A DNA stretch of 64,000 nt from Saccopteryx bilineata (GCF_036850765.1 NC_089490.1:131654522-131718521); one strand, 5' to 3'; shown: positions 9,965 to 20,179, numbered from the stretch's first letter. A program made the numbers and translations. Notes: a model not told the origin generated them from the sequence alone.

Positions 9965-10403
9965 GGATTTAATTTTTTTTAATAAATAAATTTTTATTAA
10001 TTTTAATGGGGTGACATCAATAAATCAAGGTACATATATTCAAAGAAAACATGTCCAGGTTATCCTGTCATTCAATTCTGTTGCATACCCATCACCCAAA
10101 GTCAGATTGTCCTCTGTCACCTTCTATCTAGTTTTCTTTGTGTCCCTCCCCTTCCCCTTCCCCCTCTCCCCTCTTCCCTCCCCCCCACTAACCACCACTC
10201 TCTTGTCCGTGTCTCTTAGTCTCGTTTTTATGTCCCACCAATGTATGGAATCCTGCAGTTCTTGGTTTTTTCTGATTTACTTATTTCACTCCGTATAATG
10301 TTATCAAGATCCCACCATTTTGTTTTAAGTGATCCGATGTCATCATTTCTTATGGCTGAATAGCCATGGTGTATATGTGCCACATCTTCTTTATTCAGTC
10401 TTC
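9965..10403 (-). mobile_element. L1 3' end, 5'-truncated, antisense
   Basis: The reverse complement gives the end of ORF2 (KTKWWDLDNIIRSEISKSEK) and the G-rich 3' UTR, with the A-tail side at 9965. The same L1 family occurs at 49257, 57824 and 58477. Confidence 0.9.
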
Positions 10404-11409
10404 TATTTTTTTTTACAGTGATTAAAGCCTTTAAGCAACCTCTTGGCCAATACAGCAAGAAACCATAAAAGAGTAGTGTCCTTAACATGTTCACCAAGTC
10501 CAAGTTGGCCCCAATACCATGCCAAATCCCTGAAAAATGCAACCCAACCCCAGTTCAGTCTGTTAGGAGCTGTCACAAGGAGCAGGAGTACAGGAAAAGT
10601 CCACCTCCAGGAAAAGTCCGCATGGCACTGGAATTGTTGTCACAATTCTATACTTTGTAGCTCACGTCCAAGTCCCAATGACCGCTGCTTCTAGCTGGTA
10701 ATGATTCAGGTAGACTGGAAAAGCCATCTGCAGCATGTGTGGAGATGGAGCTTCTGTTCTCCTCTGCCTGGAGAGATGAGACCAGGTTGCTTTTCCCTGG
10801 AGCTCTGCGACTGTGGCTTGGTAAAGAGAACCTTGGGATACACTAAGCTGGGTGGCAAAGGTAGATTCATAATAGAAGTTGGCAAAAGGGGGAAAGAGAG
10901 CTCTAAATTAGGAGTAGGTCCCAGCCTGAAATATGAGTGGGGCATTGAGGTAGGAGGAATAAAGGAAACACTATATATTAAACAAAGCAGCAGAAAAAGG
11001 ACTATCAACACCCACAACAGAGATCTTCGAGGGAAGAATAAAAAAACCTGACTATTCAGGCAAGACATAGTTAAGTGGCCCTTGTGCAAACGAGATCAGT
11101 TTACCTGCTTCTTGGAAGAAATACTCTAGGCTCATCCACAGTGTCGTAGATGGGGCCGATGGCCCTGGGCACCTTCAGCCTTCAGTGGCAAATCCCAGCA
11201 TTCTGGGCAAGGTTAGGTCATAGGTGGCTGGAGCAGCCCCGGATTCAACTTTTAACAAAACACCCTTGCTTCCACTTAGTTTTGGCAACAGCCTCCCAAA
11301 AGTTGACGCCACCCACCTCAGTCCGAGGGATAGCTGGTTTATTAGTCTCATAAATTCCAACTTGTCCTTCCCCCAGGAAACCCTCCCTGGTCCCTTTCAT
11401 GGAATAGAG
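10404..11409 (-). other. Unresolved segment with its own A tract, abutting the L1
   Basis: On the minus strand this segment of about 1 kb ends in nine A residues (10404-10412) exactly where the L1 3' fragment begins. It contains a 127-codon open frame (10706-11089) with no family resemblance I can name. It could be an older retroposed transcript, an unrecognised LTR/ERV segment, or part of a template-switch chimera. It lies in the large fibrillin intron. Confidence 0.35.
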
Positions 11410-11739
11410 CAGGGGTCCCCAAACTACGGCCCGCGGGCCACATGCGGCCCCCTGAGGCCATTTATCCGGCCCCCGCTGCACTTCCAGAAGGGGCACTTCT
11501 TTCATTGGTGGTCAGTGAGAGGACCATAGTTCCCATTGAAATACTGGTCAGTTTGTTGATTTAAATTTACTTGTTATTTATTTTAAATACTGTATTTGTT
11601 CCCATTTTGTTTTTTTACTTTAAAATAAGATATGTGCAGTGTGCATAGGGATTTGTTCATAGTTTTTTTATAGTCCGGCCCTCCAACGGTCTGAGGGACA
11701 GTGAACTGGCCCCCTCTGTAAAAAGTTTGGGGACCCCTG
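11410..11739 (+). mobile_element. Non-autonomous hAT element (330 bp), copy 2
   Basis: It has the same length and family as copy 1 at 7851, inverted. The ends CAGGGGTCCCCAAAC and GTTTGGGGACCCCTG flank it, and the 8-bp TSD gaatagag is perfect (11402-11409 and 11740-11747). Confidence 0.95.
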
Positions 11740-11885
11740 GAATAGAGGATTTCTCTGCCCTTCACAGCAGCAGGGAAGGAAGAATAGAGGTCAGCTGGAC
11801 CCTCGCAGGCCCTAGCCATGTCTCGGGAGCTGCAAGGAAACCCCTTCTCTCTCCCCAGCACCCTTTCCTACAGCTAGCTTGGTAC

Positions 11886-11981
11886 CTTTCTCACACTGAG
11901 GCCCCATGAAGCCATACACACAGGCGCAGTGGTTTGGCCCAATGCAGCGGCCCCCATTGTGAGAGCCATGGTCACAGATGG
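11886..11981 (-). pseudogene. FBN3: FBN3 remnant exon: EGF3
   Basis: The 96-bp exon is open, with acceptor ttccatag and donor gtacca. It encodes [18 protein letters not shown] and [13 protein letters not shown], close to the EGF3 module of fibrillins. One of the six structural cysteines (normally in the Gly-Cys-His-Asn-Gly-Gly context) is Ser, which would prevent correct disulfide pairing even without the other lesions. Confidence 0.88.
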
Positions 11982-12223
11982 CTATGGAAGGAAAAGGGAG
12001 AGTGGTCCGAGGTCACCCAACAGCAGAGGGAGTTGGGTTGTAAGCAAGCCCGCTGTGACTCAAGAATTCCCACGACCTGGTCCAGACCCAGTGATAAGAC
12101 CATGACAATGAGTATGTCCTCTCCAATCCCTGGTCCCAGAAGTATAATCATGGACAGTGGGCAGGTGGCAGCAGAGACCCACCCTCTGGAATCCTAGGCC
12201 CAAGTGTAATGAGGGGTACTCAC

Positions 12224-12319
12224 GCTGTCCACACACAGTGCCCATGTAGCCCCTCCGGCACAGGCAGGACTCCCGTTGGCAGATGTCCTCATTTATGCAA
12301 CTAATACTGCATCCTGACC
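12224..12319 (-). pseudogene. FBN3: FBN3 remnant exon: EGF2
   Basis: This 96-bp exon is open in frame with intact acceptor (ctttag) and donor (gtgagt). It encodes SGCSISCINEDICQRESC followed by LCRRGYMGTVCGQ. All six EGF cysteines are kept. The usual Gly-Gly after Asn is replaced by Glu-Asp. Confidence 0.88.
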
Positions 12320-12499
12320 CTAAAGATGGGGAGGAGGGACACAATAAGTTGGCGACAGACCCTACGACACACATACAAGGCAGCAGGACTCAGCATACCC
12401 AACTGGCTCTGATCCTTCAGCAAATCTAGCCTGGGTTCCCAGAGGCATCCAGAAGCCTTCAACCTCCTCCTCCCAGTCCTAGGGACCACTCCTGCTCAC

Positions 12500-12598
12500 C
12501 TCAGCTCACCCCACAACTAGGGGCCAGCTTCCTGTCCACACAGGCACACAGACTGGATTGGGAGCAGAAGCCCTCCCCACAGGCATGCCTACAGACGG
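12500..12598 (-). pseudogene. FBN3: FBN3 remnant exon: EGF1
   Basis: The 99-bp exon with good acceptor (ctaccag) and donor (gtgagc) encodes VCRHACGEGFCSQSSLC and then ACVDRKLAPSCGVS, the first EGF-like module with its six cysteines. The last full codon is TGA (complement at 12501-12503) where an Arg codon is expected, a CGA-to-TGA type change. Confidence 0.88.
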
Positions 12599-12799
12599 CT
12601 GGTAGGGCAGAGAGAGTGATAATAGGGACTAGGACCCAAATCCTGTGCTATTCCCACTCCATCGATGCCAAGCCAAAACTCCGGTTTCTGTTGAAGCCAT
12701 TGGGAGAGGTACTCTTCGGGCCAGAATTGCTGAACAGCAAGAACAGAGGTGGAGGTGCTGGGAGGCTTGGGGGACGCTGTCCGAAGGAGTGGAATCAAA

Positions 12800-13110
12800 T
12801 TTTGAGAGACAGACTGAGATGGAGACAGAGATGGGAGGGAGAGAGACACAGAGATAAGAGAGAGGAAGCACAGAAGGAGAGAGATTGAGAGAGCAAGAAG
12901 GAGAAAGAGACAGAGCCTGAGAGAGACAGAAAGAGATAGACAGGTAGAGACTGAGAGAAAGAGACATAGATTGAGAAAAAGAGAAAGAGAGACTGAGAAA
13001 GACAAAGAGACAAAGGTTGAGAGAGAGAGAGAGAGAGTGAGGTGGGGGTAGACAAAGATTAAAAGAGAGACAGAGACCAAGAGAGAAAGAGACAGGCAGG
13101 CAGGCAGACA
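12800..13110. repeat. Purine-rich (GAGA) low-complexity tract
   Basis: An imperfect gagacagagaga-type repeat of about 300 bp lies in a fibrillin intron. The Ser/Leu-rich open frames on the opposite strand are a by-product of its composition. Confidence 0.9.
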
Positions 13111-13312
13111 CAGAGAGGTCATAAAGCAAAGCAAGGGAACCTGGCAGGGTGGCCTGGGAACCTAAGGACACAGCCAAAAGCCATTTCTTGGGTTCAGCCA
13201 TATCCCCTTGGCCAAGACCACCTGTACACAGGACTGGACTTGCCAGCAGGCAGGAGAGTGGCGTCAGTGTCTCCTGCCTGCACCTCTCCCTCCACAAAGC
13301 AGAGGCACTCAT

Positions 13313-13395
13313 GCATGACACAGTGGTTCCTGCCCAGCAGTGACCTCAAGCCAGGGCAGCAATAGGCACAGAAGCGAGAGCCACACACATTCGGC
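13313..13395 (-). pseudogene. FBN3: FBN3 remnant exon: fibrillin unique N-terminal segment
   Basis: This 83-bp exon encodes PNVCGSRFCAYCCPGLRSLL and then GRNHCVM, the conserved Cys-rich FUN segment before EGF1. The frame is open and the length matches the expected exon phase. The acceptor (cccaag) is intact. The donor reads ATGAGT instead of GTGAGT at 13307-13312, a G-to-A change at the invariant +1 position. A Cys stands where other fibrillins have His or Asn after GSRF/Y, adding an unpaired cysteine. Confidence 0.88.
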
Positions 13396-13523
13396 CTTGG
13401 GGAGAACACAGTATATGGCTGGTGAGTCTTCACTCAATTTGATGTCCCCTAGACCTCATCCCCCTCACCCACAGACAACCCAACCCACCCCACACACCCT
13501 GGGGCCTCCCAGCAGCCTGGGCA

Positions 13524-13690
13524 CCACGCACTCCCTGTAAGATACTTAGACTGCCACGCCTGCGCACATGTCCAGGACCTGCAGGCTCCATGTCCCCATT
13601 CTAGTGGCCCTAGACACCCACCATGCAGGACAGAGCTACCCAAGCCAGCAGGCACAGAGCCAGGGGGTACCAGGCCATGATGAAGTCACC
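13524..13690 (-). pseudogene. FBN3: FBN3 remnant exon: signal peptide and propeptide
   Basis: Read from an ATG at 13678, the frame gives a hydrophobic leader (MAWYPLALCLLAWVALSCM) followed by a segment ending in GPGHVRRRGSLSILQG, which lines up without gaps with the fibrillin-3 leader and its basic processing-type RRR. Two in-frame TAG codons interrupt it (plus-strand complements at 13610-13612 and 13601-13603), best explained as Gln and Trp codons turned to stop. The expected splice donor after the Gln-Gly end (about 13524) lacks a GT at the expected place. The true ancestral start may be a few codons further upstream. Confidence 0.85.
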
Positions 13691-14999
13691 AGCTCCTCTC
13701 TTTGCCAAACACAGAGACTCCAAAACCATGCCGTTATCTTCAGAGGCTGTGAACAGGAAGCAGAGTCAATCCCGGCAGAAGCCCTTGACCATGGGGCACC
13801 CAGAACCAAGAGCAGTGAGACAACTTCTTGGAGCCTGTGGGAGCCCAAGGAAGGGTCCAGCCCTGACCCAGAAGCAGGTGAATAGTTAGAGGAGGCTTCC
13901 TGAAGGAGGCATAATAGCTCAGAGATAGAGCTGCCAAGAGAAGGGTGCTGGGGCAGGGAGTTCACATTGAGATCAGAGGTGAGAATGGCATGGAACATTG
14001 AGTGGAAGAGAGAGGGACCAGCAGGCCAGTGTTACAGAGAGCATATCTGTGTAGTGGAGCTTCCGCTTGTAGGGGAAGGAGGCTGGAGAGCCCTTGAAGG
14101 GTGTTAAGTGGGAGGAGCAAAGGCAGACATGGGTGCTGGAGGGAGTGTGTAAGGGCTGTATGTAGGGGCTCCAGAGGAAACGTGTGGGAGATGAGGCAAG
14201 GCAGGTGTCCAGATAAGAGCAGGCAGAGGAAAAGATCTCAAGGATAATGAGAAGGTGGAATTCATAGGAATTTAAGGAAGGTAGGAGGTCATTGAGAAGA
14301 CTCCCAGAATTCTGGCTGGGAAGGCCAAGGAGGTTGGGAAGTGTTGGTGGTAAGTCTATGGGAGGCAGCTGGGCAGGGGTACCAGACAGGTGGGAACTTC
14401 CCAGTGTAGAGCACAAATGTCCACCCAATAGGGAAGGGTCAGCTTTTGTGCCCACTTCACAGATGAACAAACTAAGGCCATCATACAGTTAGTGAGGAGC
14501 TAAGTAGGAGCAGAAGCTCAGGCAGAAGGGAAGGAAGGAGAGGAAGCAGATCAGCTCCCCCGTCCCCTTGCCCCCTCCCCCCAAGCTGGCTTTCTCCAAG
14601 TCCTGAGAGGATGGGAGGAAGATCAGGACCAGGGCAGTCCGGGTGGAGTAGTTGACTAGGCAAAGGTTTGGGGGATGGAACCTGAATACATAGGGAATAG
14701 AAGGCTGATCAAGTGGTCTTGGTTGGGGTGAGGGTAGGGGTACGTTCAGGTCCCACTTTTAGGACCAGGGAGAAGAGGAATCTGACCTGGATGCAAAATG
14801 GGTGGGGAGTACGCTGTATGCCTTGAGCCAGTGGCTGCCCCTCTCTGGGCTTTGGGATAACACAAGAGCCCAACCAGAGGTCTCAAGGTCCTCAAGAAAG
14901 AGAAAGAACCTTGTGCACTTTGACGGAACAAAGTGGCCCAGCTGGGGAAGGGCATTCATTCCCTCTTGCTTCCAAGTTGTCCAGACCCATATCTGGGAG
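13691..14999. other. FBN3 5' intron or flank, nothing recognised
   Basis: No exon is identifiable between the signal-peptide exon and the CpG island. About 14440-14500 (cacagatgaacaaactaagg) looks like a short antisense MIR fragment. Confidence 0.5.
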
Positions 15000-15660
15000 T
15001 GTCCGCACTCCAAGGACGTCTTCTCCAAACAACCTCAGGGTCCGCGAGTTCTCCCCTCCCGGCCTGACCCAGACCCCTATCGAATGAATGAGAGAGAATG
15101 GCGCGCGTGGCCTGCAGGGGAGCGGGAAGCTGGGAAGCGTGGAGGAAGAACGCACTCCCGGAGCCCGTGGACCGCGTTCTGCAGCCGGAAGGGCAAAGGA
15201 CGCAGGCCCTGGGCTGCCACCACGTTCGCTCTGCCCTCACTAGTGGGTCTGGGCCCTGCGTGCGCCTCAGATGGTGCCCCTTCCACCGCCGCGCAGGTAC
15301 CCAAGACCAGTGCACAACTGCGAGAGGGGAAGGGGCTGGGCCCCGGGATGCGGGCTGCAAACAAAAGAATCCATTCTTCCTCCCCACCCCAGCCCCCTCC
15401 TTCCGTCCGGGCTTCCCCTACTCGTGTTCCCGGGTCTCTCCTTTGTCGTGGGACCCGCGCTTCCCCTATCTGCGAGCCGGCGCGCGTGGCGGCGGGCACC
15501 TGGAGCAGACACGCGGGACTCCGGGCGCCAGGACCCAGAGCAAGAACGTGAAGCCAAGAGGTCGACCCCGCGGCGTTGCCCGAGCTGCCACTCCGTGGGA
15601 GTTGGGGGCGAGAGAAGTTGGAGGAGGGCACATTTGCACCTCGAAGCTCCCTTGATGGGG
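15000..15660 (-). promoter_or_regulatory. FBN3: CpG island, likely former FBN3 promoter
   Basis: The region is G+C-rich with many CpG dinucleotides (for example gcgcgcgtgg, ccgcggcg, ccgcgcgcag) against a CpG-poor surround. It lies about 1.3 kb upstream of the signal-peptide exon of the minus-strand fibrillin pseudogene, where a non-coding first exon and promoter would be expected. No 5' UTR exon border could be fixed. Large open frames here on both strands reflect low stop-codon frequency. Confidence 0.6.
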
Positions 15661-15942
15661 GCCTGGGGCTCCGATCCGGGCTGAGGGAGGGGCTGGAGCT
15701 GGAGGAGGGCTTGGGGCTCTAGGAGAAACTCTGGGGGGATGCAGAAACGGAAGGGAGCAGGGCAGGAGCTGAGACGTGGGATGGGAGCTCCGGACCCCTC
15801 AAGCGAGTCGCTGCAGGGACTGCGTTTTCAGAGAGAGTTGAGCTGGAGGTGGCCCTGAAGTTGGACTTTGATTTGAGGCAGCTTGGAAGACCTGGAGGTC
15901 CCGGGTCTCACATAGGAGGCCCTCCTAGGTCAGTCCTCCCAC

Positions 15943-16575
15943 AATGGAATATTATTCAACCATAAAAAGGACATTATGAGGACGTTATATTAAGTGAAAT
16001 AAACCAGTCACAAAAGGACAAATACTGTACAATGCCTCTCACAGGAGTTCCCTGGAGGGGTCAAATCCACAGAGACAGAAAATAGATGGTGGAAGCCAGG
16101 GGCTGTAGGTAGGTGATGGGGAGTTAGTGCTTAATGGGGACAGTGTCAGTTTGGAAAGATGAGAAAGTTCTAGAGATAAATGGTGATTATGGTTGCACAG
16201 CATTGAGAATGTACTTAATGCCACTAAATTGTACACTTAAAAATTATTAAGTAATCATTTCACAATGTATATACACGTGTACATTACAGATCATTTCATT
16301 ACATTGTACACTTTAAATACATGCAATTATAGCCTGGCCTGTGGTGGTGCAGTGAATAAATCGTCGACCTGGAATACTGAGGTCGCCAATTTGAAACCCT
16401 GGGCTTGCCTGGTCAAGGCACATATGGGAGTTGATGCTTCCTGCTCCTCCCCCTCTTTTCTCTCTCTCTCCTTTCTCTAAAATGAATAAATAAAATATTA
16501 ATATATGCAATTATATTTGTCAATTATTCCTCAATAAAGTTGGGGAAAAGTTTTAAAGAATTTAGTAAATTTTTT
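15943..16575 (+). mobile_element. Old L1 3' UTR, split by a SINE
   Basis: Phrases such as caatggaatattattcaacc, gtgaaataaaccagtcacaa and ccactaaattgtacac are characteristic of old mammalian L1 3' ends. The end cctcaataaagttgggg follows the SINE. Confidence 0.85.
16332..16502 (+). mobile_element. SINE type C with perfect TSD
   Basis: The head GCCTGGCCTGTGGTGGTGC and the body to AATGAATAAATAAA are bounded by an 11-bp direct repeat, atgcaattata, at 16321-16331 and 16503-16513. Confidence 0.95.
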
Positions 16576-16918
16576 GCCTGACCAGGCGGTGGCACAGTAG
16601 ATAGAGCATTGGCCTGGGACACTGAGAACCCAGGTTCAAACCCTGAGGTTGCCAGCTTGAGCATGGTGCCACTGGCTAGAATGTGAGATTGTAGACATGA
16701 CACTATGGTCACTGATTTGAGCCCAAAGGTCACTGGTTTGAAGCCCAAGGTCATTTGCTTGAGCAAGGGGTCACTGGCTCAGCTGGAGCCCCTGGGTCAA
16801 GGCACACATGAGAAAGCAATCAATGAACAACAAAGATGCTGCAACAAGTTGATGCTTCTCATTTTTCTCCCTTCCTGTCTGTCTGTCCCTCTTTCTGTCT
16901 CGCTTAAAAAAAAATTTA
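16576..16918 (+). mobile_element. SINE type B
   Basis: The head GCCTGACCAGGCGGTGGCAC, the repeated ggtcactggcttgagc-type motifs and the ctgtctgtctgtccc tract are present. Confidence 0.92.
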
Positions 16919-16920
16919 GG

Positions 16921-17318
16921 GCCCTGGCCAGTTGGCTCAGCAGTAGAGCGTCAGCCTGGCATGCGGGGGACCCAGGTTCGATTCCCGGCCAGGGCACACA
17001 GGAGAAGCGCCCATTTGCTTCTCCACCCCCACCCCCCTCCTTCCTCTCTGTCTCTCTCTTCCCCTCCCACAGCCAAGGCTCCATTGGAGCAAAGATGGCC
17101 CGGGCGCTGGGGATGGCTCCTTGGCCTCTGCCCCAGGCGCTAGAGTGGCTCTGGTCGCGGAACAGCGACCCCCCGGAGGGGCAGAGCATCACCCCCTGGT
17201 GGGCAGAGAGTCGCCCCTGGTGGGCGTGCCGGGTGGATCCCGGTCGGGCGCATGCGAGAGTCTGTCTGGCTGTCTCTCCCCGTTTCCAGCTTCAGAAAAA
17301 TACAAAAAAAAAAAAAAA
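16921..17318 (+). mobile_element. SINE type A, nearly intact tRNA-like head
   Basis: The element starts GCCCTGGCCAGTTGGCTCAG, carries the B box GGTTCGATTCC and ends CTTCAGAAAAATAC plus A15. It directly follows the type B SINE. Confidence 0.95.
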
Positions 17319-17380
17319 TTAGTGAATTTTGTTAAGATAGTAAATTTTATGTTACGTATATTTTACCACATTTAAAATTT

Positions 17381-17685
17381 TTATTTATTTATTTTTCCAG
17401 TGTAATGAGGGGAAATAGACAGACTTCCACATGTGCTCCAACTGGGATCCACCCGGCAACTGCCATCTGGGGCCAGTGCTTGGACCAACCAAGCTATCCT
17501 CAGCACCTGGGGCCGACGCTCAGACCAATCAAGCCACTGGCTGCAGGAGGAGAAGAGAGAAAAAAGAAGGAGAGGGAGGGGAAGAAAAGCAGATAGTTTT
17601 TTCTTATGTATGCCCTGACTAGGGATCAAACCCGGGACACCCGCACCCTGGGCTGACACCTGATTCACTGTCAACCAGCCAAAGC
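17381..17685 (-). mobile_element. SINE type E, antisense
   Basis: The reverse complement has the GGTTTGATCCCTAGTCAGGG B box and a body related to type A. The duplicated ttaccacattttaaa-like sequence on both sides is the TSD. Confidence 0.85.
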
Positions 17686-17700
17686 TTACCACATTTTAAA

Positions 17701-18204
17701 AAAAATATGGAGGTCACAGTCTCACTTCTGGACCCATCCAAGGCCCATCATCTGTGCACAATATCCATCCCTACCTGTGACCTCTGTCTCTGGAGGGGCA
17801 GCTGGGTGGTCTCATTCCTCATCATTGCTCCTCTGGGCAGCCAGAAACAGAAGCACAAAGCAGTGCTTTTCACTGACTACTCAGAGTTGTCTTGGTTTTT
17901 GTTTTCTCTCCTGTTGGAGAGAAAGATCTGGATATTTATGCAGCTATAGAACAAATAGCTGCTGGCTGGCATTCCCCTTTACAAGTCATGCATTTCCTGT
18001 ACACCTGACAGTTCTGTCATATTTCCAAAGTCATAACCCTTTCTCTGTTGCTGGGAAGAGAAGACTGGGCCACTGTTTTTGGGGACACAGCTGGAGTGGC
18101 AGAGCTGGTTTTGTCTAGAACACTGGGTTTTGAATGACAAGGCTATGGTCACATAGCATCTGTCACAAAACTTGCCTGCTGATCTGCTGGAACATTCCCC
18201 TCAG
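17701..18204. other. Unassigned sequence
   Basis: No exon, RNA or repeat family was recognised in this stretch. Confidence 0.5.
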
Positions 18205-18541
18205 GTTAGAGAGTGTATGAGTTTCTATAGCCACTGTAATAAATGACCACAAACTTGGTGGCTTAAAAAACAAAGACTGGGCAGGGCTGCGTTGCTTCTG
18301 GGAGCTCCAAGGGAGAGTCCATTCCATACCTTTTCCAGCTGCTAGAGGATGCCTGCATGGTCCCTTCCTTCATCTACAAAGCCAACAGCATAGCATCTTT
18401 CAATTGATCTCTGATGCTCCCGCCTCCTTCTTATAAAGACTGTTGTAATGACATTGGGGGCCCCGGGTAATCCAGGATAATCTTCCCATCATCTCCAGAT
18501 CCTCAACTTTATACTGTCTGCACATATGTCTGCGTGTTAGG

Positions 18542-18750
18542 CAGTGGTGGGGTTCGAATAATTTAACAACTGGTGCTCTGCCCTAATGACCTTTTTAAGT
18601 ATAAAAAAATGATATACTGAAAGGTAGTGTATTATTTCATGCATTTAATGCTTAAATAAGAACAATAAAAGAAGTACATAAAAGTAAATGATGTTATAAG
18701 AATTTTAAAATATTAATGAAAAAATATTAAATAATACCTGACAAAAAAAA

Positions 18751-18784
<34 letters not shown>

Positions 18785-19575
18785 TTGCACTTTTCTGAAG
18801 CTGGAAACAGGGAGAGACAGTCAGACAGACTCCCGCATGCGCCCGACCGGGATCCACCCGGCACGCCCACCAGGGGGCGACGCTCTGCCCACCAGGGGGC
18901 GATGCTCTGCCCATCCTGGGCGTCGCCATGTTGCGACCCTCCTGGGTGTCGCCATGTTGCGACCAGAGCCACTCTAGCGCCTGGGGCAGAGGCCACAGAG
19001 CCATCCCCAGCGCCCGGGCCATCTTTGCTCCAATGGAGCCTTGGCTGCGGGAGGGGAAGAGAGAGACAGAGAGGAAGGCGCGGCGGAGGGGTGGAGAAGC
19101 AAATGGGCGCTTCTCCTATGTGCCCTGGCTGGGAATCGAACCCGGGTCCTCCGCACGCTAGGCCGACGCTCTACCGCTGAGCCAACCGGCCAGGGCACAA
19201 AAAATATTAAAACTGTTATTTAAGATTATTTCCATATTGCTTCTTGATTGATATCCTCACTTGCAATTTTCTTCACTTTTATCCGAACATCATTGGCTGT
19301 GTGATTTATCCTTAACCATCTTTTCACTGTAATAGTAGGATCCCATTTCTTTACCTATGGAAGAAATGACTACAGGTGCTTAGAATACGCTGTTGTGCAG
19401 ATGAAAAAGAGTATGGAATGAAAATTTGTGATTTCCGCATTGAGCAGCTGCCCAGGTGCACACCTAAGAGAGAACCCTGATTACAAGTGCCATTTGAACA
19501 ATCAGTTTGCTGAACTCAACAAAAATTAGGTATCGGTCTGCCAAATCAGGGCAAACCAGCTGAATCCCACCACTG
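18542..19575 (+). mobile_element. Non-autonomous hAT element, family 2, copy 1
   Basis: The ends CAGTGGTGGGGTTCGAA and the inverted TGAATCCCACCACTG are hAT-like. The 8-bp TSDs gtgttagg (18534-18541) and atgttagg (19576-19583) differ at one base. About 590 bp remain after removing a SINE. The interior matches the copy at 57418-61873. Confidence 0.9.
18757..19197 (-). mobile_element. SINE type A, antisense, inside hAT
   Basis: A complete type A copy with head complement CCGGCCAGGGC at 19187-19197 and T-rich tail side at 18757-18786. An internal near-duplication of the gcgtcgccatgttgcgacc segment is visible. The second hAT copy gives the empty site (cctgacaaaaaataataaaa). Confidence 0.93.
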
Positions 19576-19655
19576 ATGTTAGGTAACACCGTCACAAGTC
19601 CCAGATATTGGGATGTGGACATCTTGGGGGGGGGTGCATCATTGAGCCTACTACA

Positions 19656-19993
19656 GTGAGTTTCCTTGATGGAAAAGAAACCTCACCATCAGCTCCAGAG
19701 GAATGAGAAAGGTGTGGAACAAGTTGTGTGTTTCAACCTCCAGTCTTCAGTTTCCTCATCTTCCAAATACCAAAAAAAAAAAAATTAAAAACCCCCCCTC
19801 TCTTCTGGTCATTTCCCTGGGAAAATGGTGGGATCGGGCTGACCAAAATGTGCAGTGGCCACATGGTGGCCCACAACACAGGTGCTCAGTGACCCAGACA
19901 TGAGGTCGTTATCCATTTCTGCAACAACCATTATTGATTTCCTACTGTGTACCAGGCACTTTCTAAGTGTGGGAGTGGGAGAAACACAGCAGC

Positions 19994-20024
<31 letters not shown>

Positions 20025-20179
20025 AATCCCTTAACTCACATTCCAGTGGTAGTAAATGCCATGGAAGGGAGAGACCTTATGCCCAGGACCTGACTCGGGC
20101 TGGGAGATCAGTGGGTGATGACACTTGCTCTGAGATTGGCCAGATAAGGAGGAGTTAAACTGAGAAAAAGAATGAGGAG
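19656..20179. other. Unassigned, with (A)24 tract
   Basis: A pure A tract lies at 19996-20019. Around 19925-19975 the string ctactgtgtaccaggcactt suggests an MIR or L2 scrap. Nothing else was recognised. Confidence 0.5.

Larger units (their letters stand above)
3534..13690 (-). pseudogene. FBN3: Fibrillin-3 5' region, decayed unitary pseudogene
   Basis: Thirteen exon remnants on the minus strand read, in transcription order, as the N-terminal half-domain series of a fibrillin: signal peptide and RRR processing-type site, FUN segment (NVCGSRF, YCCPG), three EGF modules, hybrid domain, two cbEGFs, the TB1 domain (RQCCC), a Pro/Gly-rich segment, EGF4 and two cbEGFs. Fibrillins are secreted microfibril glycoproteins. 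The Pro/Gly-rich segment (GVPSLGLDDANI) and signal exon resemble FBN3 rather than the proline-rich FBN1 or glycine-rich FBN2; this comparison is from memory of the family. The gene cannot encode a protein: I count five nonsense codons, about five frameshifts and at least three lost splice dinucleotides. Exons downstream of cbEGF4 are not recognisable at 1-3500 and may lie outside the window or be deleted. Confidence 0.9.
18205..19655 (-). mobile_element. MLT1-like ancient LTR, split by a hAT element
   Basis: Text such as ctgtaataaatgaccacaaa, cttggtggcttaaaa and ttcttataaagac, and after the hAT the gacatcttgggggggggtg end, follow the antisense MLT1/MaLR LTR pattern. The hAT sits at 18542-19575. 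Confidence 0.6.

Noticed and set aside
12589..13321. Ser/Leu-rich open frames up to 230 codons on the minus strand
   Set aside because: They are translations of the GAGA low-complexity tract joined to intron and FUN-exon sequence in the wrong frame.
15077..15655. Overlapping open frames of 137-249 codons on both strands
   Set aside because: They fall in a CpG island where stop codons are rare; no domain, no splice support, and both strands are equally open.
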